Shown here: piece by piece, positions 12,103-23,403 of the stretch | Position numbering within the stretch: the first letter of the stretch is position 1 | How the letters are laid out: each line of letters begins with the position of its first letter | NCBI RefSeq assembly: GCF_020085105.1 | Contig: NC_058043.1 | Coordinates: 16,452,667-16,516,666 of the forward strand | Length of the DNA: 64,000 bases | Source: Siniperca chuatsi | Taxonomy: Eukaryota; Chordata; Actinopteri; Centrarchiformes; Sinipercidae | Reading direction: 5' to 3' | Translations under genes and position numbers: made by a program | The notes under the pieces: generated by a model | The model's input: the letters and a program-made list of their open reading frames with translations, nothing else | Databases searched by the model: none | Told to the model about the DNA's origin: nothing

Positions 12103-14492
12103 TTAATTTGTTTCACAATGCACTACTTTGTATGTTAAAGGGTATTGTGTATCTTTAGGGAAGCACCCACAAGAGCTGCTTAATTCAAAGCTGGTTTAGT
12201 AGCTCAGCCAGACGGCTCTAAGGGGCTCCACAGAAATCCAATTGCAGACATAATGGGATTGCAAAACAAAACGAAGCTCCTCATGCGGAGAGCGAAAGGG
12301 AAGAGCAGAGGAGATGCAGCACATTAAGAGGGAAGATGTCAACCCTAATGACATACAACCGAAATGAAACAAATCAGGATGTATGTTGGGCAGTTTCGCA
12401 CATTGAACAAATGCTTTAACATGAATGGGTATACATTCTGTGTACTCAAGAAGACAAATAAATAAATAAATAAACTTAATGGCAATATAGAAGAGGGCTG
12501 AAACATTTCCTTCAGCTATAAAAGCACTCAAGAGTTTGGCTCTTTCTTCAGTTGTGCCTGGGGTTCAGGGTTTCATGTTGGCATTTCTGCATCTTGAAAT
12601 ATTCAGTGGAAGAGAAAAATAGTAGAGCAGAGCATCAGAAAATCGGGGTATTTGAAGAGAGAGCGAGAGAAAAAAGGGAAAGAGCTTCAGAAGTATAAAG
12701 AAGGTCACGCGATGAATCCAATAACAGACTCCAGAGATGGAGCAGCAATTACTAAGCACATGAATAAAAAAAAATATGCACACACATTTGCATTTTTTTT
12801 TTTTATTCTTCATTGGAAAACGCATATAATAGAGGCTTCCCAATTGTGACAACATAAATCTGACAAAGGGTTAATGCATGAGAAAAATCACCCTCTTCAG
12901 ATGATTTTGTATTGACACCGTATATATACACATTGAATATTTCTGTGGTTTTGATATTTACACATGAAATGCTGTAATAACAAATATTAACACATATTCT
13001 GAATGTAAATATCATCACATACTGTAAACAAAGACAAGCGTATCATCCCCTCAGAGTCTTCTGGCATATAAATACCATCACATTCATTTTATGGTGGATG
13101 GGTTTTTTTCCTCCCCATCTTATCACACAAAGCACATACACACTTTATATCAGTTTCTAATCATTATTTTGTATTCCTTCACCACTTATTATTCCAGTTT
13201 TTTTAAGAAAGTCTTAAATATTGTGTTTTAAATTAACCTTCAGAGGCTTTTTCTCTCTTTAAAAAGTATTTACATTTAAAGCATAGGCAATGCTATAACA
13301 CACCACTCTTGAAATAAAAAAAGTGTTTTGTGTTGTTTCTTTAAAAAATACAAGCTGTGATTTAAGTGCATGCATGCTTAGGTGGATGTGTACAAACTGT
13401 GTGCCTCTTCCCTTCAGTGCTCTTTCAGGCAAAGTTAGAAACAAGTGTATTTGGCATCTCTCATTATGTGGACACTTTTTCAAGTACAGTAACTGCAGTT
13501 TGTTTGTTTTTTTAGGAACAGCAAGCTTGCAGAAAAGTGCAACAGTAAAATAGGACCATGGGATAACGTGGCCTCCCAGGGTGTGCATGTGGCGTTACAG
13601 TTATAGCTTGCAAATCAAAAACCTCTGATGCATTAACATGTCCAAGTACAGCTCAGGAATAAAAAATAAAACTGACAAATATTTCAGCTTCAGTAGCAAT
13701 ACTGGAGTCATCAAATCATTTGAAAAAAAAAAAAAATACCTGGATGATTTCTTTCTCCAAATCATATTTAAAAAAACATATTGGAACAATTTTAAGTTTT
13801 GTTTATAATTACTGATTGAAGTTTTCCAGGGTTTTTAATCCATCAGCAGTCAGTCCATTTAACAATTCCTACTCCTATCAAGTGAAGTGAGTTCCTTCTT
13901 TAAAAACAGACACTAAAACTTGTTTAAAGCATCAGTTTTCCCCCACCATCATTTCTTAAAAATGTCCTCTGTGCTTGTAGAGTTCGGATGAAAAGTGCGC
14001 GAAGTTATTAAAAGACAAAAATAGGAATTGGGGTTTTCTGACTTAAGTAAATGAATTATTGTTGTCCCGCAGCCCAAAATAAACACTGTTCCTATTCAAC
14101 ATCAACGCAGGATGATTAATGGCCTTGCAGGTCATTTCTCATGTCCTCTAGGCCAGCCATAAACAGTAATCAGGACACACAGAGCTCTTCCCATGTAGGA
14201 TTTGGCAGCAGCTTCATCCTCGGAGCTTCAAACAGACTGTTGTATTTCCACAGAATCAAAGAGTAATGCAAACGTGTTCCTAGGCAATGTCATGGAACAT
14301 TTAACCTCCCACATCCAGCAGGCCTACCTTAGCCACACTGACAATAATGCTTCTTCAGCTCTGGCCAGGTCTGCTTGACCAGAACATGTGAAAACCACTT
14401 TGGATGTAACCCTGAGGGTTTGTGGGCCGGACAGATGAGGTAAACTAAACACGGCGTGATGCAAACAGCTCATGTTCCAGCAAGATGTCTTC

Positions 14493-17400
14493 TCAAACCA
14501 CTGAGAGGGAAATAATAAACAGGTAAGTTTTTTTGTTTCTTGTAAGGATCACAAGATCATTTGAGGACAAGGCTGACAATATTTTATGGTTTTGATTACT
14601 GTCAAAGGCCAGAAACAAAAAATAAGTATTGTCTGTGTTTCTAAAACCTGATGTAGCTCATTCCTCTGTGCCATAGAACTCAACGTTAAAAACACGTCGA
14701 GCCACACCGTTACACTGGCTGACATCTTCCTTTGCTACCACGAACACACAAGCTGTAGTTTATTATTAAGTCAATCCCACATACACTGTCCTGCTGCTGG
14801 AAATACTCACTAGCACACCACTCCTGTCTGAGTAACGTTTGCCAAAAACTACAGTGCCCAGTAGTTTTAAAATCCTTTTTTGATAATGACACTATATATT
14901 TGTGACCTGTTTGTTAAGGGTTACGTTTTCATTAGGATTAAATGTGCTTGGGGCCTAGAGACAGAGCAGGGAAGTTGGAAAGTATTGAGAAACAGACTAA
15001 CACATTGTTGGTTTTTGACAGGAAAAATATAAAATAATGCCAGCCTTATACCTTAAAGTGCATAACATAATTTTCATCCGCTACAGGAACATAGAGATCC
15101 CATCTACCTGTAAGCTTGACCTGCAAATGTAGTGCTCTTTAATCTTTGTCTAAATAAAAGCCAATGTACATCTACATAATACAATTCTTCCCTGCTATCA
15201 ACTGTTACATATGCTCTCAAATTCATTTATCAGTTATTTGCTGGTAAGTAAATAGAAACATGACCTTGAAAATAATCTTTTTGACACAAGAAATAAATAA
15301 AGTACCACTCTCAGAAGGATAGCAGGATGCTCCGTGCTTCTCTGGGACGTATTGATGTGTGTGGCTCTGCCTGCGACAGTCCTGCCTCCACCAGCAACTG
15401 CACAAGAAAAGACTTAATTCCTCAAAAATCCTGAAAATCCTTCTGGCATCAAGTTCATCACTTCATTGTTTAGATGGAAAATGTACTGGCCTCATATTGC
15501 TACACGACTGTCAGCTATGCTCAATACAATATCATAAAATATAAGATATGCCATGCATGTTACTTACTGTAAAAGTGTACACAACACCATGATGAGAACA
15601 CACCCAATCACACACAACACCAGCACTGTGGCAACGGTCTGTTGTCTGTGATTAGTTGCTACTACAGCAAGCAAGTCTGCATGCTCACACCTCATCCCAA
15701 CAAAGCCTGGATGACACCTGCAACAAGGACGGAAAATCAAACTGGGTACGCATACAGTGGGATTATAAGTGAAAATAGCAGTTAATGGATTTTATAAATA
15801 GCTTAAATCACAGTCACATGTTTTCTGTATATAAGAAAATAAAACATTGATTTGTGAAAGGTGGTTTCCATAGTTAATTTGTTTCTCACTTATCTGCGGT
15901 TTCTCATGAAACACAGAGATCAAAATCACCCCAACTTCAGCCTTCTTGCACTGTTACTGTACTAAATAGCTTTAGATCTTAAGATTTCACGTATGTCTCT
16001 TTTGAAAGATGGCAGCACTTTGCTCCAACATAATGTATATTCCAGACCTCACTGCCCAGCAAAGCCCAGTCCAAACGGAGGCCAAAGTGCTTTAAATTGC
16101 TTAAAATGACCAAAGCAATTTAAAATGCAAATGTAGACGTGGGTGAAACATATTCTTTTGTATATGTGAAATGTCTGTTTTTACAATAACTTTACCGTGC
16201 AGTCTCTCAGATTTAATTCTGAGAGTAGTTTCATCTACAGTGGTGTGAAAAAGTGTTTGCCCTCCTCCTGATTTCTTATTTTTTTGCATCTTTGTCACAC
16301 TTATGTTTCAGATCATCAAACAAATTTAAATATTTGTCAAAGATAACACAAGTAAACACAAAATGCAGTTTTTAAATGAAGGTTGTTATTATTAAGGGAA
16401 AACAAAATCCAAACCTACATGGCCCTGTGTGAAAAAGTGATTGCCCCCTAAACCTAATAACTGGTTGGGCCACCCTTAGCAGCAACAACTGCAATCAAGC
16501 GTTTGTGATAACTTGCAATGAGTCTTTTACAGCGCTGTGGAGGAATTTTGGCCCACTCATCTTTGCAGAATTGTTGTAATTCAGCCACATTGGAGGGTTT
16601 TCAAGCATGAACTGCCTTTTTAAGGTCATGCCACAGCATCTCAATAGGATTCAGGTCAGGACTTTGACTAGGCCACTCCAAAGTCTTCATTTTGTTCTCC
16701 TTCAGCCATTCAGAAGTGGACTTGCTGGTGTGTTTTGGATCATTGTCGTGCTGCAGAACCCAAGGTCGCTTCAGCTTGAGGTCATGAACAGATGGCCGGA
16801 CATTCTCCTTCAGGAGTTTTTGGTAGACAGCAGAATTCATGGTTCCATTTATCACAGCAAGTCTTCCAGGTCCTGAAGCAGCAAAACAGCCCCGGACCAT
16901 CACACTACCACCGCCATGTTTTACTGTTGGTATGATGTTCTTTTTCTGAAATGTGGGGTTACTTTTACGCCAGATGTAATGGGACACACACCTTCCAAAA
17001 AGTTCAACTTTTGTCTCATCAGTCCTCGTCAGTATTTTACCAAAAGTCTTGGGTATCATCAAGATGTTTTCTGGCAAAAAATGAGACGAGCCTTATTGTT
17101 CTTTTTGCTCAGCAGTGGTTTCGTCTTGGAACTCTGCCATGCAGGCCATTTTTGCCCTGTCTCTTTCTTATGGTGCAGTCATGAACACTGACCTTAACTG
17201 AGGCAAGTGAGGCCTGCAGTTCTTTGGATGTTGTTGTGGGGTCTTTTGTGACCTCTTGGATGAGTCGTCGCTGCGCTCTTGGGGTAATTTTGGTCGGCCG
17301 GCCACTCCTGGGAAGGTTCGCCACCATGTTTTCGCCATTTGTGGATAATGGCTGTCACTGTGGTTCGCTGGAGTCCCAAAGCTTTAGAAATGGCTTTATA

Positions 17401-20400
17401 ACCTTTTCCAGTCTGATAGATCTCAATTACTTTCTTTCTCATTTGTTCCTGAATTTCTTTGGATCTCGGCATGATGTCTAGCTTTTGAAGATCTTTTGGT
17501 CTACTTCACTTTGTCAGGCAGGTCCTATTTAAGTGATTTCTTGATTGAGAACAGGTGTGGCAGTAATCAGGCCTGGGTGTGGCTAGAGAAATTGAACTCA
17601 GGTGTGATAAACCACAGTTAAGTTGTGTTTTAACAGGTGGGGCAATCACTTTTTTCACACAGGGCCATGTAGGTTTGGATTTTGTTTTCCCTTAATAATA
17701 ACAACCTTCATTTAAAAACTGCATTTTGTGTTTACTTATGTTATCTTTGACTAATATTTAAATTTGTTTGATGACAAACATTTAAGTGTGACAAACATGC
17801 AAAAAAATAAGAAATCAGGAGGGGGGCAAACACTTTTTCACACCACTCTATATTAGCAAAAGCTGTATTGTCGAAACTGCCAAGCTGTCATGTCTAGTGA
17901 ACAACAGTCAACTCAACAATTTTATATTTAAGACAGTAACAACTTACACACATGCAGGTGTCTCCTCTAATATCAGGAAGCGGCATGTGCCGTGGAAGCA
18001 GAAATGGCGGTGGGAGTCTGGACAGTCATCAAAATGAGACCGAACAGCCGCTGCCACAAACTCTGTGAGACAAGAAAATGTTGATATTTTCAGAGAGACA
18101 TACGTAGGGTTTTTTTTTTTAAAGTTTAGGATAGTGTTTTTGCTTTTCCTCGGACCATGAATAAACCCAATGCAAATTAGATGATTTTAGTTGGGTGGCC
18201 AGTTCTCTTTGAGAGTAGGGAAAAAGGCAAAAATCTACTAATATTTAGGTGGGTTACTTGAAATGATTGTACAGAACTATCCACCTTTAGAAGTCCTTCA
18301 GTGTATGAATTCTACCCTAAATTACAACATCAAATATAATCCAAGTGCACTTAGTCAGAATACATAACATGACACAGGTGAATATCATAAATCTAAAAAA
18401 AGGCTAAGCCTGCAGAGACCTGAAACAACAGCATGTACTAAATCCTAAAGCTGACACCCACGCCACCAACGCTAGACTGAAGCCTTTTGTTACCAGTTGC
18501 GTGTGGATTTGTCGTGGCTTACATCTCTCACTGTACCTGGGAGGGACAATTAGAGTCAAGAAAAGTCCTGGTGAGACGCTGCAAACAAAAACCACTGTCC
18601 ATCAACCCACATTAGGACTCAGGAGAGAGCACATCCCTGCAGGAACCATAGTTCTTTAGCCGAAAGTAAAGCCTTTAATGCAGCTTTTTTTTTCTCCAAG
18701 CAACTATCTCAGTTTTCACTCAGGACAAAAATATCTGATTAAATGAACACCCAGACTAAACAGGACATTTCTTACACATAAGCTGTAAAGTCAGACAAAT
18801 TCCTACATAACTGACTGAAACAAGTCAGTGTTCCCCGAGCAGCCGAAACAGACGCCACAGTGTAGCATTCGGGGTGGGAAGGAGGATGAACATCCAGACA
18901 GATAGCAGCATTACAGCCTTCGTCACACACTCCATTCTGACGGTAAATGGGCTTTTGGATTGCAGCCTACATGTATTGTCTCCTTTCAGACTCTGTGAAA
19001 GCCTTCTGTTGTCCCTGAGGCATCTGCCTACCAACCCCACTCTCGTTCCATGTGATTTTGGCAGTCAAACGAGAGGAACATTGAGACAGAAACCAGCCTT
19101 TAGGGCACGTAAGGTGCTTTTCAGATAATAATTTAATACTGTAGGTGCAGCTTTTTGTGAAATAGCTGAATATACTGCTCAAATATACTGCTCATAATCT
19201 TTAATTTACCACAATTGCTGCCCTCACTCACGCTAAGAGGATCAACTATCAGTGAGCGCCACACTGTCTGCATGTGTTGATGCACTGCAGCTCAGTGGGA
19301 AGCTTTACAGTGCTGAGAACTCCTACATGGCTTGACAATGAGCTTGAACCTTCACTTGCATCTTGACATGAAATGATGTGTTGAGACTTACTTTTAACTG
19401 GAGGGACGTTAGTTGTAGTTGCAATAGTTGTGGTAGTTGTGCTTCTTGTTGCAGAGCTGCTTGTTGAGGTGTTCAGAGCAGCACTGGAGTTTGTATCAAT
19501 GGAAATGCTGGCTTCAATAATTGTGGAATTGCTTGGCCCTGCTCCAAATGTAAAAAGGGAACCTGCAGAGAGGAAAATAAAACAACTATTGAAATATGAT
19601 ACAGTCCTAACATAAAAAAACAAACAAACAAACAAACAAACAAATCCCTGCAGGAATATAACAAAAATACCAAAGTTCACTGTAAACTCACCATTGAGTA
19701 CCACAGACATACTAAAAGTACCTATAGGAATATAAAAAAATAGATATTACTGTATTGTGATTCACCGCCCCAAAGGAAAACCAGATGTCACATATTCTAC
19801 TATATGATGAACAACCTAAGGGTTAGTCCCAGTAATCCGCCCCTGTATAGCTATGATCATGTGACTTGGCCTTCACTGTGATATCGATGCTTCATTGAGT
19901 AACTGGTACCCAACAATAGTAACAGGGTCAAGCATCCACTAAAAGGATGAGACCAAAGCACATAAATACAGCAGGTCCTGTGAAGACACGCAATCACAAC
20001 TAGAGACAGAAACCAGCTCATAAACACAGGAAAGATGGTTTGTTGTCAAACAAAAACTGACAGAAACTCATGGATCATAAGAAACATGGTAATTTCCCCC
20101 TTTTTTCTCACCATAAAAATGTAGAACACAGAAATCCATCAAAATAACACCCACTTAAGTTTGTTATGGCAAGTCAGACAGTTTTCCAGTGAATTTATAT
20201 TAACAGAAGCAATAGTGAGGAATCTCTCATTCAACTTTGTTAACTTTAATCATTAATCACTGAATTTATCTAAATGTTTGACATAAAATGACAAGTCAGA
20301 ATGAGACATGGAAACAAATTTAAAAAAGTTTATTTTCCTGCTAAATTAGCTACTCACCGCTTATGAGAAAAAATGTATCCCAGAAAATCCGAGTCATCAT
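14493..20400 (-). CDS. tgfa: Transforming growth factor alpha precursor (TGF-alpha)
   Basis: Seven coding exons on the reverse strand: 20358-20400, 19692-19721, 19392-19562, 17948-18062, 15568-15717, 15306-15397, 14493-14500. In phase they give 202 residues (human 160). Residues 1-24 form a signal peptide starting [14 protein letters not shown]. Residues ~26-82 are a Ser/Thr-rich stalk with sequons, longer than in human. The EGF domain (Cys 95, 103, 108, 119, 121, 130) contains [11 protein letters not shown], the EGFR ligand signature. Cleavage sites match the family: VAA/AVRS before it and DLLA/VVA after it. Residues ~147-169 span the membrane, followed by a Cys/Arg/His-rich cytoplasmic tail ending SESVV; human ends SETVV. 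The last exon supplies only Val-Val-stop. The released peptide activates EGFR/ErbB. Intron 4 (15718-17947) holds a Tc1 transposon. Confidence 0.95.
16238..17848 (-). mobile_element. Tc1-family DNA transposon with long inverted repeats, decayed
   Basis: The ends CAGTGGTGTGAAAAAGTG (left) and CACTTTTTCACACCACT (right) are inverted copies flanked by TA on both sides (16236-16237 and 17849-17850), the Tc1/mariner target duplication. Each arm is about 210 bp and holds a second internal copy of the end motif (TGTGTGAAAAAGTGATTGCC near 16420, its complement near 17640), the IR/DR layout of Sleeping Beauty-type elements. Total length is 1611 bp, normal for the family. The arms still match closely, suggesting modest age. 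It lies in tgfa intron 4, transposase in the same direction as tgfa. Confidence 0.95.
16454..17472 (-). pseudogene. Tc1-type transposase, disrupted
   Basis: Starts [11 protein letters not shown] with an N-terminal helix-turn-helix ([12 protein letters not shown]...TVTAIIHKW). The frame shifts just after HKWRKHG and again after GLHGRVPRR, and a TGA interrupts the frame after LKKAVHA. The DDE catalytic core is still visible: TDETKVELF (first Asp), [11 protein letters not shown] (second Asp) and [16 protein letters not shown] (Glu). Natural termination would be at 16454. With at least two frameshifts and one stop it cannot encode a working transposase. Confidence 0.9.
19621..19644 (+). repeat. 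(CAAA)n microsatellite
   Basis: Six tandem CAAA units in tgfa intron 2, next to a run of A. Confidence 0.9.
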
Positions 20401-20720
20401 GACGACTTGTAGCCTAAACTATAGTAAATTGACGGGCAGCTTCACTGAAATGCGGGCGTGTGTTAAGAAACCACATTAGTCATTAGTGTTGCAGGCTGCA
20501 GGGCGAGCGGCGGCAGCAGAGCCCAACAGCACAGCAAACATTTAACCCCGGGTCCCGCTGTCGCTTTACATCTACTCGTAGAGAAGTAACTGTGGTCGAC
20601 TTTTCTTCTTCTTCTTTTTTTCAGTCAAAAGCACCAGAGTCTCCAGCGGGATGTCCGAGCGTTTGACTTCACTGTGTTCAATTGAGGAAACTCGTGTAAT
20701 CCTGTCAGAGGCTGACCAAT
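20401..20720 (-). promoter_or_regulatory. tgfa 5' UTR and probable promoter
   Basis: More GC- and CpG-rich than its surroundings (for example GGGCGAGCGGCGGCAGCAG near 20500). It directly precedes the first tgfa ATG and contains no other gene. No TATA box stands out. The start site is not resolved. Confidence 0.5.
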
Positions 20721-20724
20721 TAGA

Positions 20725-20736
20725 GACAGAGAGGGA

Positions 20737-20768
<32 letters not shown>

Positions 20769-20775
20769 GGAGGGT
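20725..20775 (+). repeat. Purine tract with (GGA)n in the tgfa upstream region
   Basis: About 50 bases of G and A only, ending in about ten GGA repeats, some 330-370 bp upstream of the tgfa start codon. Such tracts can form triplex or quadruplex structures; a regulatory effect is speculation. Confidence 0.85.
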
Positions 20776-20911
20776 GTCTCATCTCATGACCTCAATATTA
20801 CACTTCTTTTGTTTTAAGTTTTAATTGTATTTACCAGGTACGTCTTAGCCTGTGTCTGATTATTTAGATGATTTAATTTAAGAGAAATGTAAGTGCGTGT
20901 CCCACTCAGTG

Positions 20912-21600
20912 ATGGAAGAAATATTCAGATCCGTTACTAAATACTCCACTACAAGTAAAAGTCCTGCATTCAAAACCTTAAAAGTAAAAGTAAAAGTATG
21001 TATTATTAGCAAAATGTACTTAAAATTACTAGCAAAAGTAAAAGTACTCATTGTGCAGTAAAATGGTTTCACTATTATATATGATGTTTCTAAATTAACA
21101 TTACTGCTGTGTTGATGTGAATGTTGCATTTAACTGTTTTAGATGTTAAGGTTGTGCTAATTTTAACTACTTTATATACTGTTGGGTAGTTTAATCTACA
21201 GCAAAGCATCATATTCTATAAGATCATCATATGTTTGTAGCGTCATTGTCCTGAGAGAGCCACGAATTTCTAAAAAGTCAACTTTTCATGAGCTCAGAAA
21301 AACAGGCCTGTTTTCAGCTTTGTGACGATGCATTTTCCAGCTAATCCAAAGAGGGTTTTAAATAGTTTATTTAGCTTAAGAAGTAGGAGAATTTTTTCAA
21401 CCCATAAAGAAACACTTCATCCTTCATGAATAATTGTAATCTGGAAATTGACTAAAGCTGTCAGACAAATGTAGTGCAGTAAAAAGTACAATATTTCCCA
21501 TTTGAATTGTAGCTGAATAGAAGTATAAAGTAGCATAAAATGGAAATACTCAAGTAAAGTACCTCGAATTTGTACTTAAGTACTACTCCATAACCTTTTT
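20912..21600. repeat. MITE-like element, CAGTGGTGGAA family (copy 2)
   Basis: Opens CAGTGATGGAAGAAATATTC, passes through ACTACAAGTAAAAGTCCTGC and TATACTGTTGGGTAGTTTAATC, and ends near GTACTTAAGTACTACTCC. About 250 bp of different sequence sits in the middle (about 21230-21450). The element has no coding. Confidence 0.65.
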
Positions 21601-22854
21601 TTCTGTATTTTAGCCATTTGACATCCTGCAACACACTGAATTATTTTAAATAAAATGTTTGGTTATTTAAATAACATGTAACATGTATAGTATATAAGTC
21701 TCAAACAACAATAAACAACTAGCAAAATTAAGTAAAAGTAATTTAAAACCCTGTAAGGCAAAATTGGGATTTTAGGCTATATTAAATAGAATTGACTGGA
21801 TTTATTCTCCTGAAAAAAAACTGATTTAGATGTTTTTCTTTATCACTGGGTTTTAAAATTAATATAAAAGTTTTATTTTATTCATTTTTTTCCTTTAAAG
21901 CAGTGGGGCCTAAGAATAGCTTTGCTGGTCCATCTGTTCATTCATCTGTCCAACTACTGGCCAGATTCTCATGAAATTTGGTGTGAATATTCATGGACTC
22001 CAGAGGATTATGCTTCATGTTTTTGGTGATTCTCTGTCCTTTTGTCAACAGTGCCTTGAAGCCTTTTATTAGGTTTGCGAAAGCTGCCAGACTTTCCAGG
22101 AAAGTGCAGGAGTGAAATGCTTCAGACACATACAAACAGTCCCTAAACTGACTGGGAAATTGTGCACCCTGTGTTTCTTCTACACTTGCTCTCAGGTAGA
22201 TCATCCTAATAGTCCCAAAATGTGAAGTTCAAAATGCAACTGAAACTGCTGATTGATCCCTTAAAGATGAGGTAGCCTCCTTTTTAAAAATGGATGTTAA
22301 CTATACATAATTTTCCTTCATTTTGCTATTAAACTACCCTCTTATTACAGTAACTACAACTTTGGTAGTGCAGTTTAGTGACTTTTGTCACACACTGTTG
22401 GAGAGGAAATACAGCAGTTTTCCATTACTGATGCTGAGATGCACAACACCAGCAGCAAACAAAGAACAAAAGCGAGCAACATTTCAAACTAGCTCCATCT
22501 GCTGGACATAAACAATTAGATAAGGACACATGTTTCCTTGAGACTTAGTATTAATAAGATGTAGATTATATTACAAAGTATTGTTTCGAAAGAAGAGAAT
22601 ATATCAACAAATACAAAATAATTAGGACATCACAATAGCAGTAGCTACAGTTTAAATTCTCTCTTAAACCCTCAAGTAGATGCAAGTTGTCCCAAAATCT
22701 TCACTCTTATGCCACTTAAGTACAATATCAATAAAGGCAGGTCATGCATCAATATGTAATGTTCTGGCCCATAGACATCCTTCAGTTTATGTTCAGTTTT
22801 CAAATTCAAAATTATCAAATTTGGAGATAAGTGGTTTTCACTGGACTGAGAAGT

Positions 22855-23027
22855 GACTAAAGTTGTCAGACAAATGTAGTGCAGTAAAAAGTACAATGTA
22901 TCCCTCTGAGATATAGTGGAGTAGAAGTATAAAGCTGCATAAAATGGAAATACTCAAGTAAAATATAAGTACCAAGAATTTGTACTACTGTACTTGAGTA
23001 AATGTAGTTAGTTTCCACCACTGGCGA
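22855..23027. repeat. MITE-like fragment, CAGTGGTGGAA family (copy 3, right half only)
   Basis: Contains GTCAGACAAATGTAGTGCAG, GAAATACTCAAGTAAA and the terminal TTTCCACCACTG, matching the right half of copy 2. Confidence 0.7.
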
Positions 23028-23403
23028 AACCCCACGTGTCAGCGTCCACCACCTTATATCTGAACATCACACCTCTGGTTGATGGAAAACTTAACTAATC
23101 TCACTGCGCATCTGTTGTTGTATGTGACATTAATCTTTACCTCCACACTGTTTCGCACAAAAAACAATCCACCTGAGTAAATCATTGTTGTGGCGTTTGA
23201 AGAGTTCTGGTAAGACATCAGCTCAGTATTTGGCGACTTGTGCGCAAACCGGCTGAAGGCAAATCATAAAACGGCCAAAAGCTGTCACGCGCACGATGTA
23301 TGCGCGTGCTCGCGTTTGTCCAGCAGAGGAGCGTTATTTGAGAGGTGGGCTACCCTGTGTGGTGCGCTGTCGGACTTCATCAGGCCACTATTAACGAGTA
23401 ACA

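Larger units (their letters stand above)
9850..14492. other. Convergent 3' regions of hdhd3 and tgfa, largely non-coding
   Basis: No gene seen. The left 250 bp is hdhd3 3' UTR. A Tc1-like fossil lies at 10415-10625 and a 34-base T run at 12067-12100. Much of the right part is probably tgfa 3' UTR on the reverse strand; human TGFA also has a 3' UTR of several kilobases. The true 3' end of tgfa cannot be placed because AATAAA-like hexamers are frequent here. Confidence 0.45.
20776..23403. other. Spacer between tgfa and the first slc2a11 gene, with slc2a11 5' region
   Basis: No gene seen apart from the repeats listed. The CpG-richer stretch at about 23230-23403 (for example CGCGCACGATGTATGCGCG near 23287) directly precedes the slc2a11 start and probably holds its promoter and 5' UTR. 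Confidence 0.5.

Noticed and set aside
16607-17481. Forward open frames across the Tc1 element
   Set aside because: Antisense to the decayed transposase.
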